A stretch of DNA of 64,000 bases. It comes from Tanytarsus gracilentus. Its lineage: Eukaryota; Arthropoda; Insecta; Diptera; Chironomidae. The translations under genes and the position numbers were made by a program. Location of the stretch: contig JAXRKN010000029.1 of NCBI GenBank assembly GCA_038502055.1, forward strand, positions 719,001 to 783,000. The letters are read 5' to 3'. Position 1 is the stretch's first letter. The number at the start of each line of letters is the position of its first letter. The notes under the pieces are model-generated. The model was not told the origin of the DNA. It made no database searches and was given only the letters and a program-made list of their open reading frames with translations. Positions 54,287-64,000 of the stretch are shown here, one piece after another.

Positions 54287-57200
54287 TTATCCACCAAGTT
54301 TAACAGGAAGTGGAAATGCATTGCTTTCGCAGCAGCATTTTGTTGCTGTCAAGTCTCTTCTCTCCTGCACTGGATAAATTCTTCTCATTGTGTAGCCTGA
54401 TGGACAAAAACCTACAGGCGGTCCAGGACGAACTAAATGTGCAATCACCCAATTAATGTCGGCTGATTGAGCGTTTGGTGGCATGATGCAGTCTGGACAT
54501 TCACCAGGTTTAACAACTCTGTCGGGCATTTTTTTGGGAGCAGCTAAATAAAAAATCAAATTGTTTAAAGTCGCAATCTAAATTTGATTCAATTACCAGT
54601 TCTTTTTCCTGGAGGTCCTGCAGGAACTGTTGGAAGTGTGGTCGGCACTAAAAAGATTTTTAAGTATTTTTTATCTAATACAAATTTAATCATTTACTTG
54701 TTGGACCCGAAAATGGAGTTGTTGGAAGTGTCGTTAGCCCATCAGGAAAACAGCAAGAGAAAACTGTCGGTTTCGACTCAACATCCAGCGTGTAATTAAC
54801 CAAGTTGAAATTCTTTTGGCATTCTAAATCTTTACCATACGGAACTAAAGAATTCATGACGATGTAACCGAAATAGTCAAAGTAACAATCGTGAGCTCGA
54901 ACTGGAGTTTTACTCTCTTTATGTGGTAAATTTGGGTCAAAGTTGCAGCAACATCTTAAAGTGTTTAAATTCGTCGCTGGATCTTTGATAGTTTTATTTA
55001 AAGTTTTTTCTTGATCTCGACAAACCATTTCAATGATGCACTTCTCCATAAGTTCAATTTGAAGCTCTTTTCGATCGTTGTATGCGCATCTTGGTCCAGC
55101 GTAGTTTGGTTTATCTTTGAAAGAGATAGAAATTAAATTTAAATTATTTGTAACTTTTTAGAATTTTTTACCTGGCTGTGCTGGAGGCGTTAGACTCTGA
55201 TCATCAGGTAAACAACAACTGTAAGGTACAGTGGAGTTATTTGAGCCCAAAACAGGAACATCAACAGTATGAAGTTTACTCCCTGGCTTACAAACCAAGT
55301 CTGGACCACTCTTAATCATGCTCCATTTTTTAACAGTCTTTGAGTAGGGTGAAATAACACAAACGGGTGCGTAGACAGCAGTTGGACTTGGATCCAGTGG
55401 AAGACTTTTATCAAATTCACAGCAACATTTCTGAGCAAGTTGATTCTGTGAAGTTGTATAGTTCTTAGGTCTCACTTTGAACTGAGGTCGACAGATTTTG
55501 TCGCTTTCACTGCAGTAAACTAAATTAGAAGAGTCGAGCTTTCCATTAGGATCGAAAATACAGTCAGGATAAAGAACTTTAGCATCGGAAGGAGGAATTC
55601 CAGGGGGAACAGTCTAAATATTTAAAAAAATACATTAAATTCAAAAATGATAAAGAACTCACTTTTGGAGGAATTGTAGTCATGCCCTTCAGTATACAGC
55701 AAGAACTCGGATCCTTTTCATCCGTATAATTCAACATTTGACTTGTTTCTGGACAAATCAAGTCAAGTCCAGCTGTCAATGTGCTGAATGGATTCACATT
55801 TCCCTCGAGATCGTAATAACACTTTGGGGCAACTAATTTAGGATCGTTTTCTGTTGGTGGTGGAAGTTCTTTACGAAGATCACAACAGCAAAGCTTTTGT
55901 CCGCCAACAGTTTCATCAAGCATGACTTCATTTGCACGACATTTCTTGTTGGGGTTGCAGCGGTCCATAAGATCAGTTTTAACTTTACGATCTGCTGTAA
56001 AATAGCAAGCTTGAAGAGCTGCAGGTGGAAGATTTGATGGAGGTTGAGTTGTTGGAGATAATGGAAGTGTTGTTGGATTGGTCGAGGTTGGAATCGTTAA
56101 ACTTGTTGTTGATGGTTTTGATGTCGTAGTTGTAGTTGATGGAATTGTTGTTGAGGTTGTTAAAACTGTATTGGAAGCTAAATAAAATATTTTGAGTAAA
56201 AACTCTCAAATATTTTTTAAACTTACTTGTTGTTGGAGTTGTTGTCGAAGTTGCTAAATAAAAATTTAAATAAATTAGAAAATTTAAGGCAGAAAAATCT
56301 AATTTAGTTTTAACTAACTTGTGCTTGATGTTGTTGTTGGAGTTGTTGTTGAAGTTGCTAAAAAAATTGTTAAATTAGTGAATTCAAGAGAAAAAAATCT
56401 TATCTAGTTTAATCTTACTTGTGCTTGTTGTTGTTGGAGTGGAGGTTGCTAAGTAAAATAAAAATATATTAAAGTCTTGAGTTTCATTTCACTTGACTTA
56501 CTTGTTGTTGATATTGTTGTGCTTGTGGTACTTGTTGTGCTGGTTGTTGTAGTTAATCGATCATCTAAACAGCAAACCTTTTTACCCTGCGGTGTATCAA
56601 TGACATTAAGATGGAATCCAGGCTTGCAAATTAAATCCGGTGTGTACATCACGAGTGACCATTTTAGTGGTGCCAATCCTTCGTCGTCTAACGCACAAGT
56701 TGTTGGACAAAGTGGTGGCAAAGTTATAGATGGAGCACTAGTTGAAGGTTCACAACAAATTCTTCTTCGATTTTTAGAATCAATTTCTAATTTTGTCGAT
56801 TGTCCGGGTCTGCAGTAAGCTGCTTTCGCTTCAAAGTCCATGTAATTTATTTTAACTGATCCATCGTTCTGATAAACGCAATCGCTTCCAGCTTTAAGAC
56901 AAACTTCGCCGTCGAGATAAGGAAATGGAGGTTTGTAAGGTGTCGTGCCTTTAGCTGAAAGATTTAAAGATTACTTAAGTATTTATTAAGGAAGACATCT
57001 TTAAATTGGTGAAAATCTAGTGAACATTAAAAGGATTCAAAAGTTTTAGAACTATCAATTTTAGGATCAAGCAAACTAAAGACAAAATTCACAGACATTT
57101 TCACTCAACAAATAAAAGGACTCTTACTAGTGGTTTCAAAAGGGGTTGTAGATGCGACAGTTGTTGTTGTTGTGCTTTCAATCTTTTTGCAGCAAGACAT

Positions 57201-58316
57201 TGTCATTTTATTTTCAGTCACTAAGTGAGTTGTCCTAAGATTAACGACCTCATAAAGCTCTGGATCTTTGCACACTAAATCACCGCCGGGAGTATGCATT
57301 GACCACATGATTGGATCACTGCCTTCAAAGACACATCGACTCGCAATAACTTTTGGAACATCAGCGGCAGTAAGTGTGGAAGTGGAAGAATATCGACAGC
57401 AGTAAACTTCAGCACCGCCTCGAGTGGAATTCAACCAAATTTGACCAGCTCGACAGGTTAAACCCTTTTCATCATAAGACATATAATCAGGGATGGGATT
57501 TGATTTACCGCCATCGGCAAAAATGCATTCAGCAGCAGATTTGGGAATGGCAGAGATTTGACGGCGGACTCGAACCAATGATTGCAATTCGGGATGAAAA
57601 TTAAAGGGAATTTGCCAGCCAACTTTGAAAATTTTAAGAATCCAGTTGAGAATTGACTTACTTGCGGTAGTTGTCATTGGAGTGGTTGTTAGTGTTGTTG
57701 TTGTGATTCTTTCACAGCATGATGCCTTAACAGGAACGCCTTCAGCAGTTGTGTCCACACTTTTCATTTCGTATCCATCTTCACAAAACAAATCAGGACC
57801 GTGAACTAGTAAATCGCCACGAAAAAACGTTCCGTCGGATTTTATGCGGCATCGAAATGCAAGACAGGGCTCTGAAAAATTAAAACTTAATAATTAATTA
57901 AGAATAAAGACAATTAATTACCTGACGATGATTGAACAGCTGGAAGATTTTGGATCTCACAGCAAAATTTCAATTTTATTTCATCATTCGGATATTTAAT
58001 GGTTTTATTGACGAGCACCTGTCCGGACCGGCACATGTAGGACGAACTGTAGCTTTCCATGTAGTCGGAGATGATTTTTCCTTTGTCTTTGATGCACTCA
58101 CGGAAAGGCTCAAATGCAATGGCAACTGAAAAATAATTTATTGTTAACATCTAAAATAATTCATATTACATTTTTAAATAGTTCCAATTAATTTCAAAAA
58201 GTTATTTATGAAACTTTAATTTATCAAAAATGTTGTCTTTGTTTCTTAATTGTCTTCAACGCACCTGCCATAAATGACAAAAATATTGTAAGAGTTTTTA
58301 AAAGTTGCGTCTTCAT
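54287..58316 (-). CDS. Cysteine-rich secreted multi-module protein D2 (1076 aa)
   Basis: Twelve exons (58316-58265, 58125-57922, 57871-57128, 56954-56502, 56448-56419, 56357-56319, 56253-56227, 56177-55663, 55613-55172, 55114-54698, 54647-54597, 54543-54287) total 3231 nt in frame. Signal peptide MKTQLLKTLTIFLSFMA. Thirteen modules of C-x(20-30)-C-x(15-25)-CC(C) alternate between two types: one with xDLxC (GPDLFC, GGDLVC, PDLICK, GLDLICP, GPDLVCK, GKDLEC) and one ending CCC or CC after a CR motif. RVRR follows module 2. A Thr/Ser/Pro-rich mucin-like linker spread over four exons, three of them tiny (27-39 nt), follows module 6. The conserved C-terminus is KKMPDRVVKPGECPDCIMP ... PLPVKLGG. I do not recognise the family; likely a secreted structural or adhesive protein (inference). 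Confidence 0.85.
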
Positions 58317-59624
58317 CCTTTTAAGTTTTAAACTCAACTAAAACAGTTCCAATTTAATTTTAAGTTAATTGAAATTGTTTTTGGTTGCTCATGAAATATT
58401 TCGTAAAGAGCGTTGATGTGAGTAAAGTTCAGAGTTGCTAAAAATTGTTTCAACATAATTAAAATATTTTTAAAATAAAATAAATCAAATTTAAATCAAG
58501 AAAATTGATTTTTTTTAACTCAGAAATGTTTTTTTATTATCTAAGAAATATTTTCAACAACTCTGCTTAAAAACATTTGAATTATTCAAAAACACTTGTT
58601 TTGCGTTCCATTTTTTAAAAAAATTAATTTTCAAATGCTAAAATACATTTCAACGCATTGACGACAATAACTGAGTGTACTTAATGCCTCGTGTGCAAAT
58701 ATTGAACTGAAGAAGAGGAAGAAATTGAAGGCTGCAGCTTTAATGAATTTTCTGTAAGTTTAAATGTGGGAATAATAGCGAAAAAGATCACGAGCCGTCA
58801 CCGACGAGTCTGGACTTGAACCAGCACCTTCGTGTGTGCACGACGACATTCTACCACGGTGTTTACGATTCTGCCTTGTGAAAATGCATTTGAACACTTA
58901 ATCGTTCCTTCATAACTCAACATTGATATGCATGGTCCAACTTAAAATAAAGAGGTAAAGTTAAGTCTTCAAGATATTCAAAGTTTTAAAGATTTTCATA
59001 AATTTATCTTTTCTTTAAAAGCTCTAGCTTTTATCCACGTCTTACATGTCTCACTATTGACTTTTAAAGCATCTGTTTTCAAATTAATAAACAGATCACG
59101 TGTATATCATTAGGAGTTTTCATGACTTTAAATTTGTGGCGCTTCATAGTCGATTAAAGTTACAAGCGTGTTTTTGATTAATTGAACTCTTTTATTCATT
59201 AATTGATGGGGAACGAGAGTTCATTATGAAAAATTTGTCTTTTTAGATGATTCCGGTTTAGAAAAAAATTAATATTGAATTATTTTAAAGATTTTATTTC
59301 GTTGCATTTTATATTTTTCGTCAATTACCAAATTAATTAATTCACTTTCTGGCAATTTGTAAGAATATTTTTTTAAACACAATTTGAGTAAAAGTTTTTA
59401 ACATTTTTATTTTCAACTTGTTATTTTCCACAATTTACTTTTCTCATTTTCAAAAAACATTTATCTGGTGCTTGTTATCAAAACATCTGGTGTTTTTTTA
59501 AAAAAGTTCACAAACAGTTTTTTATTTAATATTGAAAAATAAAAAATATTATTGAGTTTCAAATGAAATTGATTAAAAACAATTTTAAAACTTTATTTAA
59601 AATTGATATCATGTGAATTAAAAT
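58317..59624. other. D3-D2 spacer
   Basis: 1.3 kb, AT-rich, without ORFs worth calling. The D2 promoter should lie at its left end: TTTTAGTTGAGTTT on the minus strand at about 58330-58345 aligns with the TTCAGTTGAGTTT of D1 and D3. It contains a tRNA-like sequence at 58790-58868. The rest shows nothing recognisable. Confidence 0.5.
58790..58868 (-). ncRNA. tRNA-like sequence with pol III boxes (tRNA or SINE remnant)
   Basis: On the minus strand a perfect B box GGTTCAAGTCC (58822-58812) lies about 30 bases after GTGGTAGAATG, as in the D arm of Gly-type tRNAs. A T-stem of four pairs and an anticodon-like stem (TCGTC/CACGA) can be drawn, but the acceptor stem is poor. More likely a tRNA-derived pseudogene or SINE head than a working tRNA. 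Confidence 0.4.
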
Positions 59625-62600
59625 CTATCCACCAAGCTTGACTGGAAGAGGAAATGCATTGCATTCACAGCAGCATTTTGTGGCTGATAAATCTCTTCTC
59701 TGGACAACCGGGTAGATTCGGATCATTTTGTAGCCAGAAGGACACAGCCCGGCTGGCGGTCCAGGACGCTCTAAATGTGCAATCACCCAATTGATGTCGG
59801 CTGATTGAGCGTTTAGTGGCATGATGCAGTCTGGACATTCACCAGGTTTAACAACTCTGTCGGGCATTTTTTTGGGAGCAGCTAAATAAAAAAATTAATT
59901 ATTTAAAGTAGCAATCTAAATTTGATTCAATTACCAGTTCTTTTTCCTGGAGGTCCTGCAGAAATTGTCGGCTCTGGTGCTTCTGTCGACAGCAAAATTT
60001 AAAAAAAATTTACACATAATTCAACTCACCTGTAACTTCCAAGGTTGTCTCTTCCATCGGCGGAGTTCCAGGCGGAATTGTCTGAAATTATTTTAGTTAA
60101 AATTTATTTCAATTTCAATCTCAAATCACCTTCGGTTCGATTGTAGTCTGATCTTTCAAAATACAGCAAGAACTCGGCTCTTTTTCGTCCGTGAAATTCA
60201 ACATTTGACTCGTCTCAGGACAAATCAAGTCAAGTCCAGTTGTTAATGTACTAAACGGAATCACATTTCCATCAGGATCAAAGAAACATTTTGGCGCAAT
60301 GAGTTTGGGATCAAATTCCGAAGGCGGCGGAAAATCTTTTTGCAAATCACAACAACAAAGTCTTTCACCATTAACAAACTCATCGAAAATAAATTCATTT
60401 GTGCGACACTTTTTGAAAGGCTTGCAAACTTCCATGAGCTCATGTTTAACTTTAAGATCAGCTGAGTAGTAGCAAGGCTGAAGAGCTTTTGTTGGGATAT
60501 CGACTGGTGGTGATTGCTTAACTGTTGGAACTTCAGTCGTCGTTTCAGTTCTTGGCGGAGCAGTTGGAACTAATGGAGTCGGTTTTTCGGTTGTTGGCTC
60601 TTCAGTGGTTAAAACTGTTGAAGGTTCAGTCGTCAGAGGTTCAAAAGTTGGAATAGAAATTGTCGTAGATTCTTCAGGCGTTGTTGTGGATTCTTCAAGC
60701 GGTGTTGTGGATTCATCAGGCGTTGTTGTGGATTCTTCAGGTGTTGTTGTGTCTTCTATTGTTGAGATTGTTGTGGATGGTTCTAAAGATGAAGTCGTGC
60801 TTTCCGGAGGTGCTAAAATTAAATTTTAAAAAAATTTAATTTAGTTCAGATAAAATTATTTATGAAACTTTTATCCACTCACTCGTGCTCGTTGAAGTTG
60901 TCGAAGCTTTTAAAAAGTTCAAAAGTAAAACATTGAGTTATAAAACAGCTGAAATAATTTTAAACGTCTTACTTGTTTCTTCAGTTGTAGTCGAGCTTGT
61001 TGTAGACGGGATTGTTGTAGATGTTGCTAAGAAAATATTTGAAAATTTTTATAACCGTAACTTAAAAACTTTCAACTTACTTGATGTTGTTGTCTCTGTC
61101 GTTGAAGTAGCTAGAATTATAATATTACCAATTAATTTTCTTATATTTTAATTAAATCTATCTAACCATAGCAGAGCTATAATATTTAATTAATTGCAAA
61201 ATATAGCGGAGCTATAATATTTAAATCGATTATCAAAAACTTTTTACTTACTCGAAGTTGACTCTGTCGTGCTCGTGGTTGTACTTGTGCTCGTTGTGGT
61301 CGATTTATCCTGCATACAGCAGCATTTTTTACCTTCCGAAGTGTCAACAGCAAAAATATAAAATCCAGGCTTACAAATTAAATCCGGTGTGAACATTGTA
61401 AGTGACCATTTAAATGGTGTAACGCCATCTTCTTCAAGTGCGCAATTTGCAGGACAAAGAGCAGGTAAGTCGATTGTTGTTGCACCTGGCGATGGATCAC
61501 AGCAAATTCTTCGTCGATATTTGCTGTCAATTTCTAATCTTGTGACTTGATTTGGTCTGCAGTAAGCAGCTTTTGCTTCAAAGTCCATAAAACTTATTCT
61601 AATTGTTCCGTCATCTTGATAAACACAATCTGGTCCAGCTTTGAGACAAATATCACCGTCAAGCACCGGCAAAGGTGGTCTGTATGTTGTGGTGGTTTTG
61701 ACTAAAAATTTAAAATATTAATTATTAAATTTAATTATAAAAATCAGTGTAAAAATTAAACCCGTAGTTGTTTTAGCAGTAGTCGTTGTTGTAGTCGTCG
61801 ATTCAATCTTTTTACAGCAGCACAAGCTCAAAGATTTTTTAGTAATTACATGAGAAGTTTTAAGGTAAGCTACTTCATAAAGCTCTGGATCGTTGCACAC
61901 CAAATCACTTCCATGTGTGTGCATTAAATGCATTAGTGGCTCGCCATTTTCAAATTGGCATCGATTCGCTGTAACGAGCGGAACTTCTGCTGCGGTAATT
62001 GTGGATGTTGATGAATATCGACAGCAATAAACTAAACTTCCTCCTCTGGTTGCGTTCAACATGATTTGACCAGCACGACAGGTCATCACGTTCGACATGT
62101 ATTCGGGAACGGGATTTGATTTGTTGCCGTCGGAAAAAATGCATTCAGCTGCTGGTTTAGGCGCTGCAGAAGTTTGACGACGAACTCGAACGAGAGATTC
62201 GAGAGGCGTGAAATGAACAAAAGGTGATTTATAAAATCCTAAGATCCATTTTAAAAATGGACTGTTTAAATTTGTTTTAACGATTTCATCACAGCAAGAA
62301 ACTTTGACAGATTGTCCGTCAATCTTTATGTTCATAGATTTCAACTCAAAACCATCTTTACAAATTAAATCTAAACCATGAATGAGAAAATTCGTACGTG
62401 TAAAATTTCCATCACTGCCACGACATTCAAATGCAAGACAAGGCTCTGAAAAAATGTATTTTCTTTATTTAGTAATGAAATCGATAGCAAAAAAATTATC
62501 TCACTTTCTTTTGATCTTACCTGATGCTGTTTGAACAGTTGTTAAATTTTTAGTGTCACAGCAAAATAAATTTTTTAAATTATTTTCGGGGTAATTGAGA

Positions 62601-62930
62601 GTTTTGTTAATTAACACCTGACCAATGCGACACGAGAGCGATGAATTGAAGCTTTTCATGCTGTCAGTAATTAAATTTCCTTGATTGTCCTCAACGCACT
62701 CGGGATATGGTTGAAGAGCGAAGGCGACTTAAAGAAATTAAATGAAAGATTTTTTTAAAAATATTTAAATTCACAATTATCATCCAATGATTCACTTTCT
62801 TGACTTGCAACTTTACACTTTATCTCAAAGATCTGTTTTAACAATCAATCGTTAATTAAAACAAACTTTTCTCACCTGCCATTCGCGCAAATAAAATTAA
62901 TGGAAGAATTTTTTGTAGTCTCATCTTCAT
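59625..62930 (-). CDS. Cysteine-rich secreted multi-module protein D3 (847 aa)
   Basis: Eleven exons (62930-62876, 62727-62521, 62445-61762, 61701-61252, 61110-61081, 61026-60973, 60906-60883, 60812-60130, 60081-60030, 59982-59935, 59881-59625) total 2544 nt in frame. Signal peptide MKMRLQKILPLILFARMA. It has modules 1-8 and the C-terminal module 13 of D2 but lacks modules 9-12: the exon 60081-60030 keeps only the first residues of D2 exon 9 (TIPPG), and D2 exon 10 is missing. RVRRQ is kept. The mucin-like linker is longer than in D2 and rich in TTxxPEES-type repeats (about 60530-60800). Same orientation and order as D1, D2 and D4, consistent with tandem duplication. Confidence 0.85.
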
Positions 62931-63523
62931 CCTTGAATGCTTGAAACTCAACTGAACTCGTAACTACTTTTAGAATCGATAGTCTATCGACGATAGATAA
63001 CTAAAATTTGGTGAGAGAGTTTTAAAAGTTAAAGAGCGTAAAAAATTTGCAATTACTCAGAAATCTAAAAGAAATTTTAGTAAAAAAATTAAAATATTTT
63101 TGGTTTTGAAATTTTTATTCACAGCAATTTTTATTTGAGTCAGAGATGGACAATTACAAAATATTTCATGCAATGTAATTTAATTTTAGGAAATTACATG
63201 AACTTTGGAAGAAAATGTAATTAATTTTTTGGAATGTAATTTTTACTCGATTCACAATGTAATTGCCCATCTCTGATTTGAGTTTTAAAATATCAAAATG
63301 ACCACTCATGCTACCAGAACATTTAGACAATAATTTATAAAATTTTGAGATTTATTTTTAATAAAGATTAAAGAACCAAAATCTTGATTTAAGATTTGTA
63401 AATTTTTACAATTTTAATTTACTTGCTTGAGTTTTTTTTAATTTTGAGTATTTCGAAACGTTTATGATAATTTCAAATTTTGAGCCAAATAATTTCTCAA
63501 GTTCATTTTTTTAAATTTCTTTT
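62931..63523. other. D4-D3 spacer with D3 leader
   Basis: TTCAGTTGAGTTTCAAG on the minus strand (initiator-like TCAGTT at 62955-62950) lies 20-25 bases before the D3 start. Farther right is a hAT MITE (63141-63275). The remainder is AT-rich with no feature seen. Confidence 0.45.
63141..63275. mobile_element. hAT-type MITE, copy 3
   Basis: 135 bp, begins CAGAGATGGACAATTACA and ends TGTAATTGCCCATCTCTG, with a perfect 8-bp target duplication ATTTGAGT (63133-63140 and 63276-63283). The shortest of the three copies in this window. Confidence 0.85.
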
Positions 63524-64000
63524 TTATCCACCAAGTTTAACAGGAAGTGGAAAAGCGTTGTTTTCGCAGCAGCATTTTGTGGCTTTCAAGTCTCTTCTCT
63601 CCTGCACTGGATAAATTCTCCTCATTGTGTAGCCTGATGGACAAAAACCTATAGGCGGTCCAGGACGAACTAAATGTGCAATCACCCAATTAATGTCGGC
63701 TGATTGAGCGTTTAGTGGCATGATGCAGTCTGGACATTCACCAGGTTTAACAACTCTGTCGGGCATTTTTTTGGGAGCGGCTAAATAAAAAATCAAATTA
63801 TTTAAAGTTTCAATCTAAATTTGATTTAATTACCAGTTCTTTTTCCAGAAGGTCCTGCAGGAACTGTTGGAGGCATTGTTGCAGGAGGTAAAGTTGTCAT
63901 TGGAAGCGTCATTGGGACTAAAACAATTTTATCATCATTAATATTTCACTTTCCATTTAACTCACTTGTTGGACCCGAAAATGGAGTTGTTGGAAGTGTC
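63524..64000 (-). CDS. Cysteine-rich secreted protein D4, 3' end only
   Basis: The last exons of a fourth family member: 63780-63524 (KKMPDRVVKPGECPDCIMP ... PLPVKLGG), 63917-63834 (a Pro/Thr-rich linker, VPAGPSGKRTG) and the start of an exon at 64000-63966 matching D2 exon 10. The linker exon is 84 nt against 51 in D2. The rest lies beyond the window. Confidence 0.85.

Overview
The window is AT-rich nuclear DNA of an insect, most likely a dipteran of the midge/mosquito grade (an inference). The grounds are short AT-rich GT-AG introns of about 45-65 bases, TATA plus TCAGT-type initiators, signal-peptide genes in tandem families, and several BEL/Pao LTR retrotransposons. There is no prokaryotic gene organisation. 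Splice boundaries were placed by eye; for the complete gene models the exon lengths add up in frame.

Layout. 1-3.4 kb: two minus-strand M14A zinc carboxypeptidase genes, the first cut by the window edge, with two hAT-type MITE copies; one MITE sits against a splice donor. 3.5-50.2 kb: three tandem copies (A, B, C) of a unit made of a plus-strand gene for a signal-peptide-bearing atlastin/GBP-like GTPase of 1256 residues, followed by the convergent 3' end of a minus-strand cysteine-rich gene. Copies B (21.4-27.7 kb) and C (44.9-50.0 kb) are intact. Copy A (5.0-19.1 kb) is broken in exon 4 by a BEL/Pao element with intact ORFs. The cysteine-rich partner is only a 5'-truncated fragment after A and B; after C it runs into a full-length gene. 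50.2-64 kb: a tandem minus-strand family of cysteine-rich secreted proteins: D1 (one frame lesion), D2 (intact, 1076 residues), D3 (intact, 847 residues, four modules fewer) and the 3' end of D4.

Mobile DNA makes up about a third of the window. The block at 27.9-42.1 kb is a nest: a non-LTR-like element with a duplicated target of about 20 bases contains BEL2 (LTRs at 29033-29726 and 41096-41759), which contains BEL3 (31854-36417, 5-base target duplication ATGTT). Other repeats are a 20-bp minisatellite upstream of GTPase copies A and C, a 17-bp minisatellite in an intron of copy B, a TIR element (GTGTAACCCAC ends) in four places, and a perfect 65-bp inverted repeat.

How it may work together (inference). 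Both locally amplified families carry signal peptides, so the locus appears to supply secreted or luminal proteins: a GTPase-domain protein ending in a cysteine-motif domain resembling DUF4803, and multi-module disulfide-rich proteins with mucin-like linkers and an RVRR processing site. An atlastin-like G domain behind a signal peptide is the most unusual feature here.
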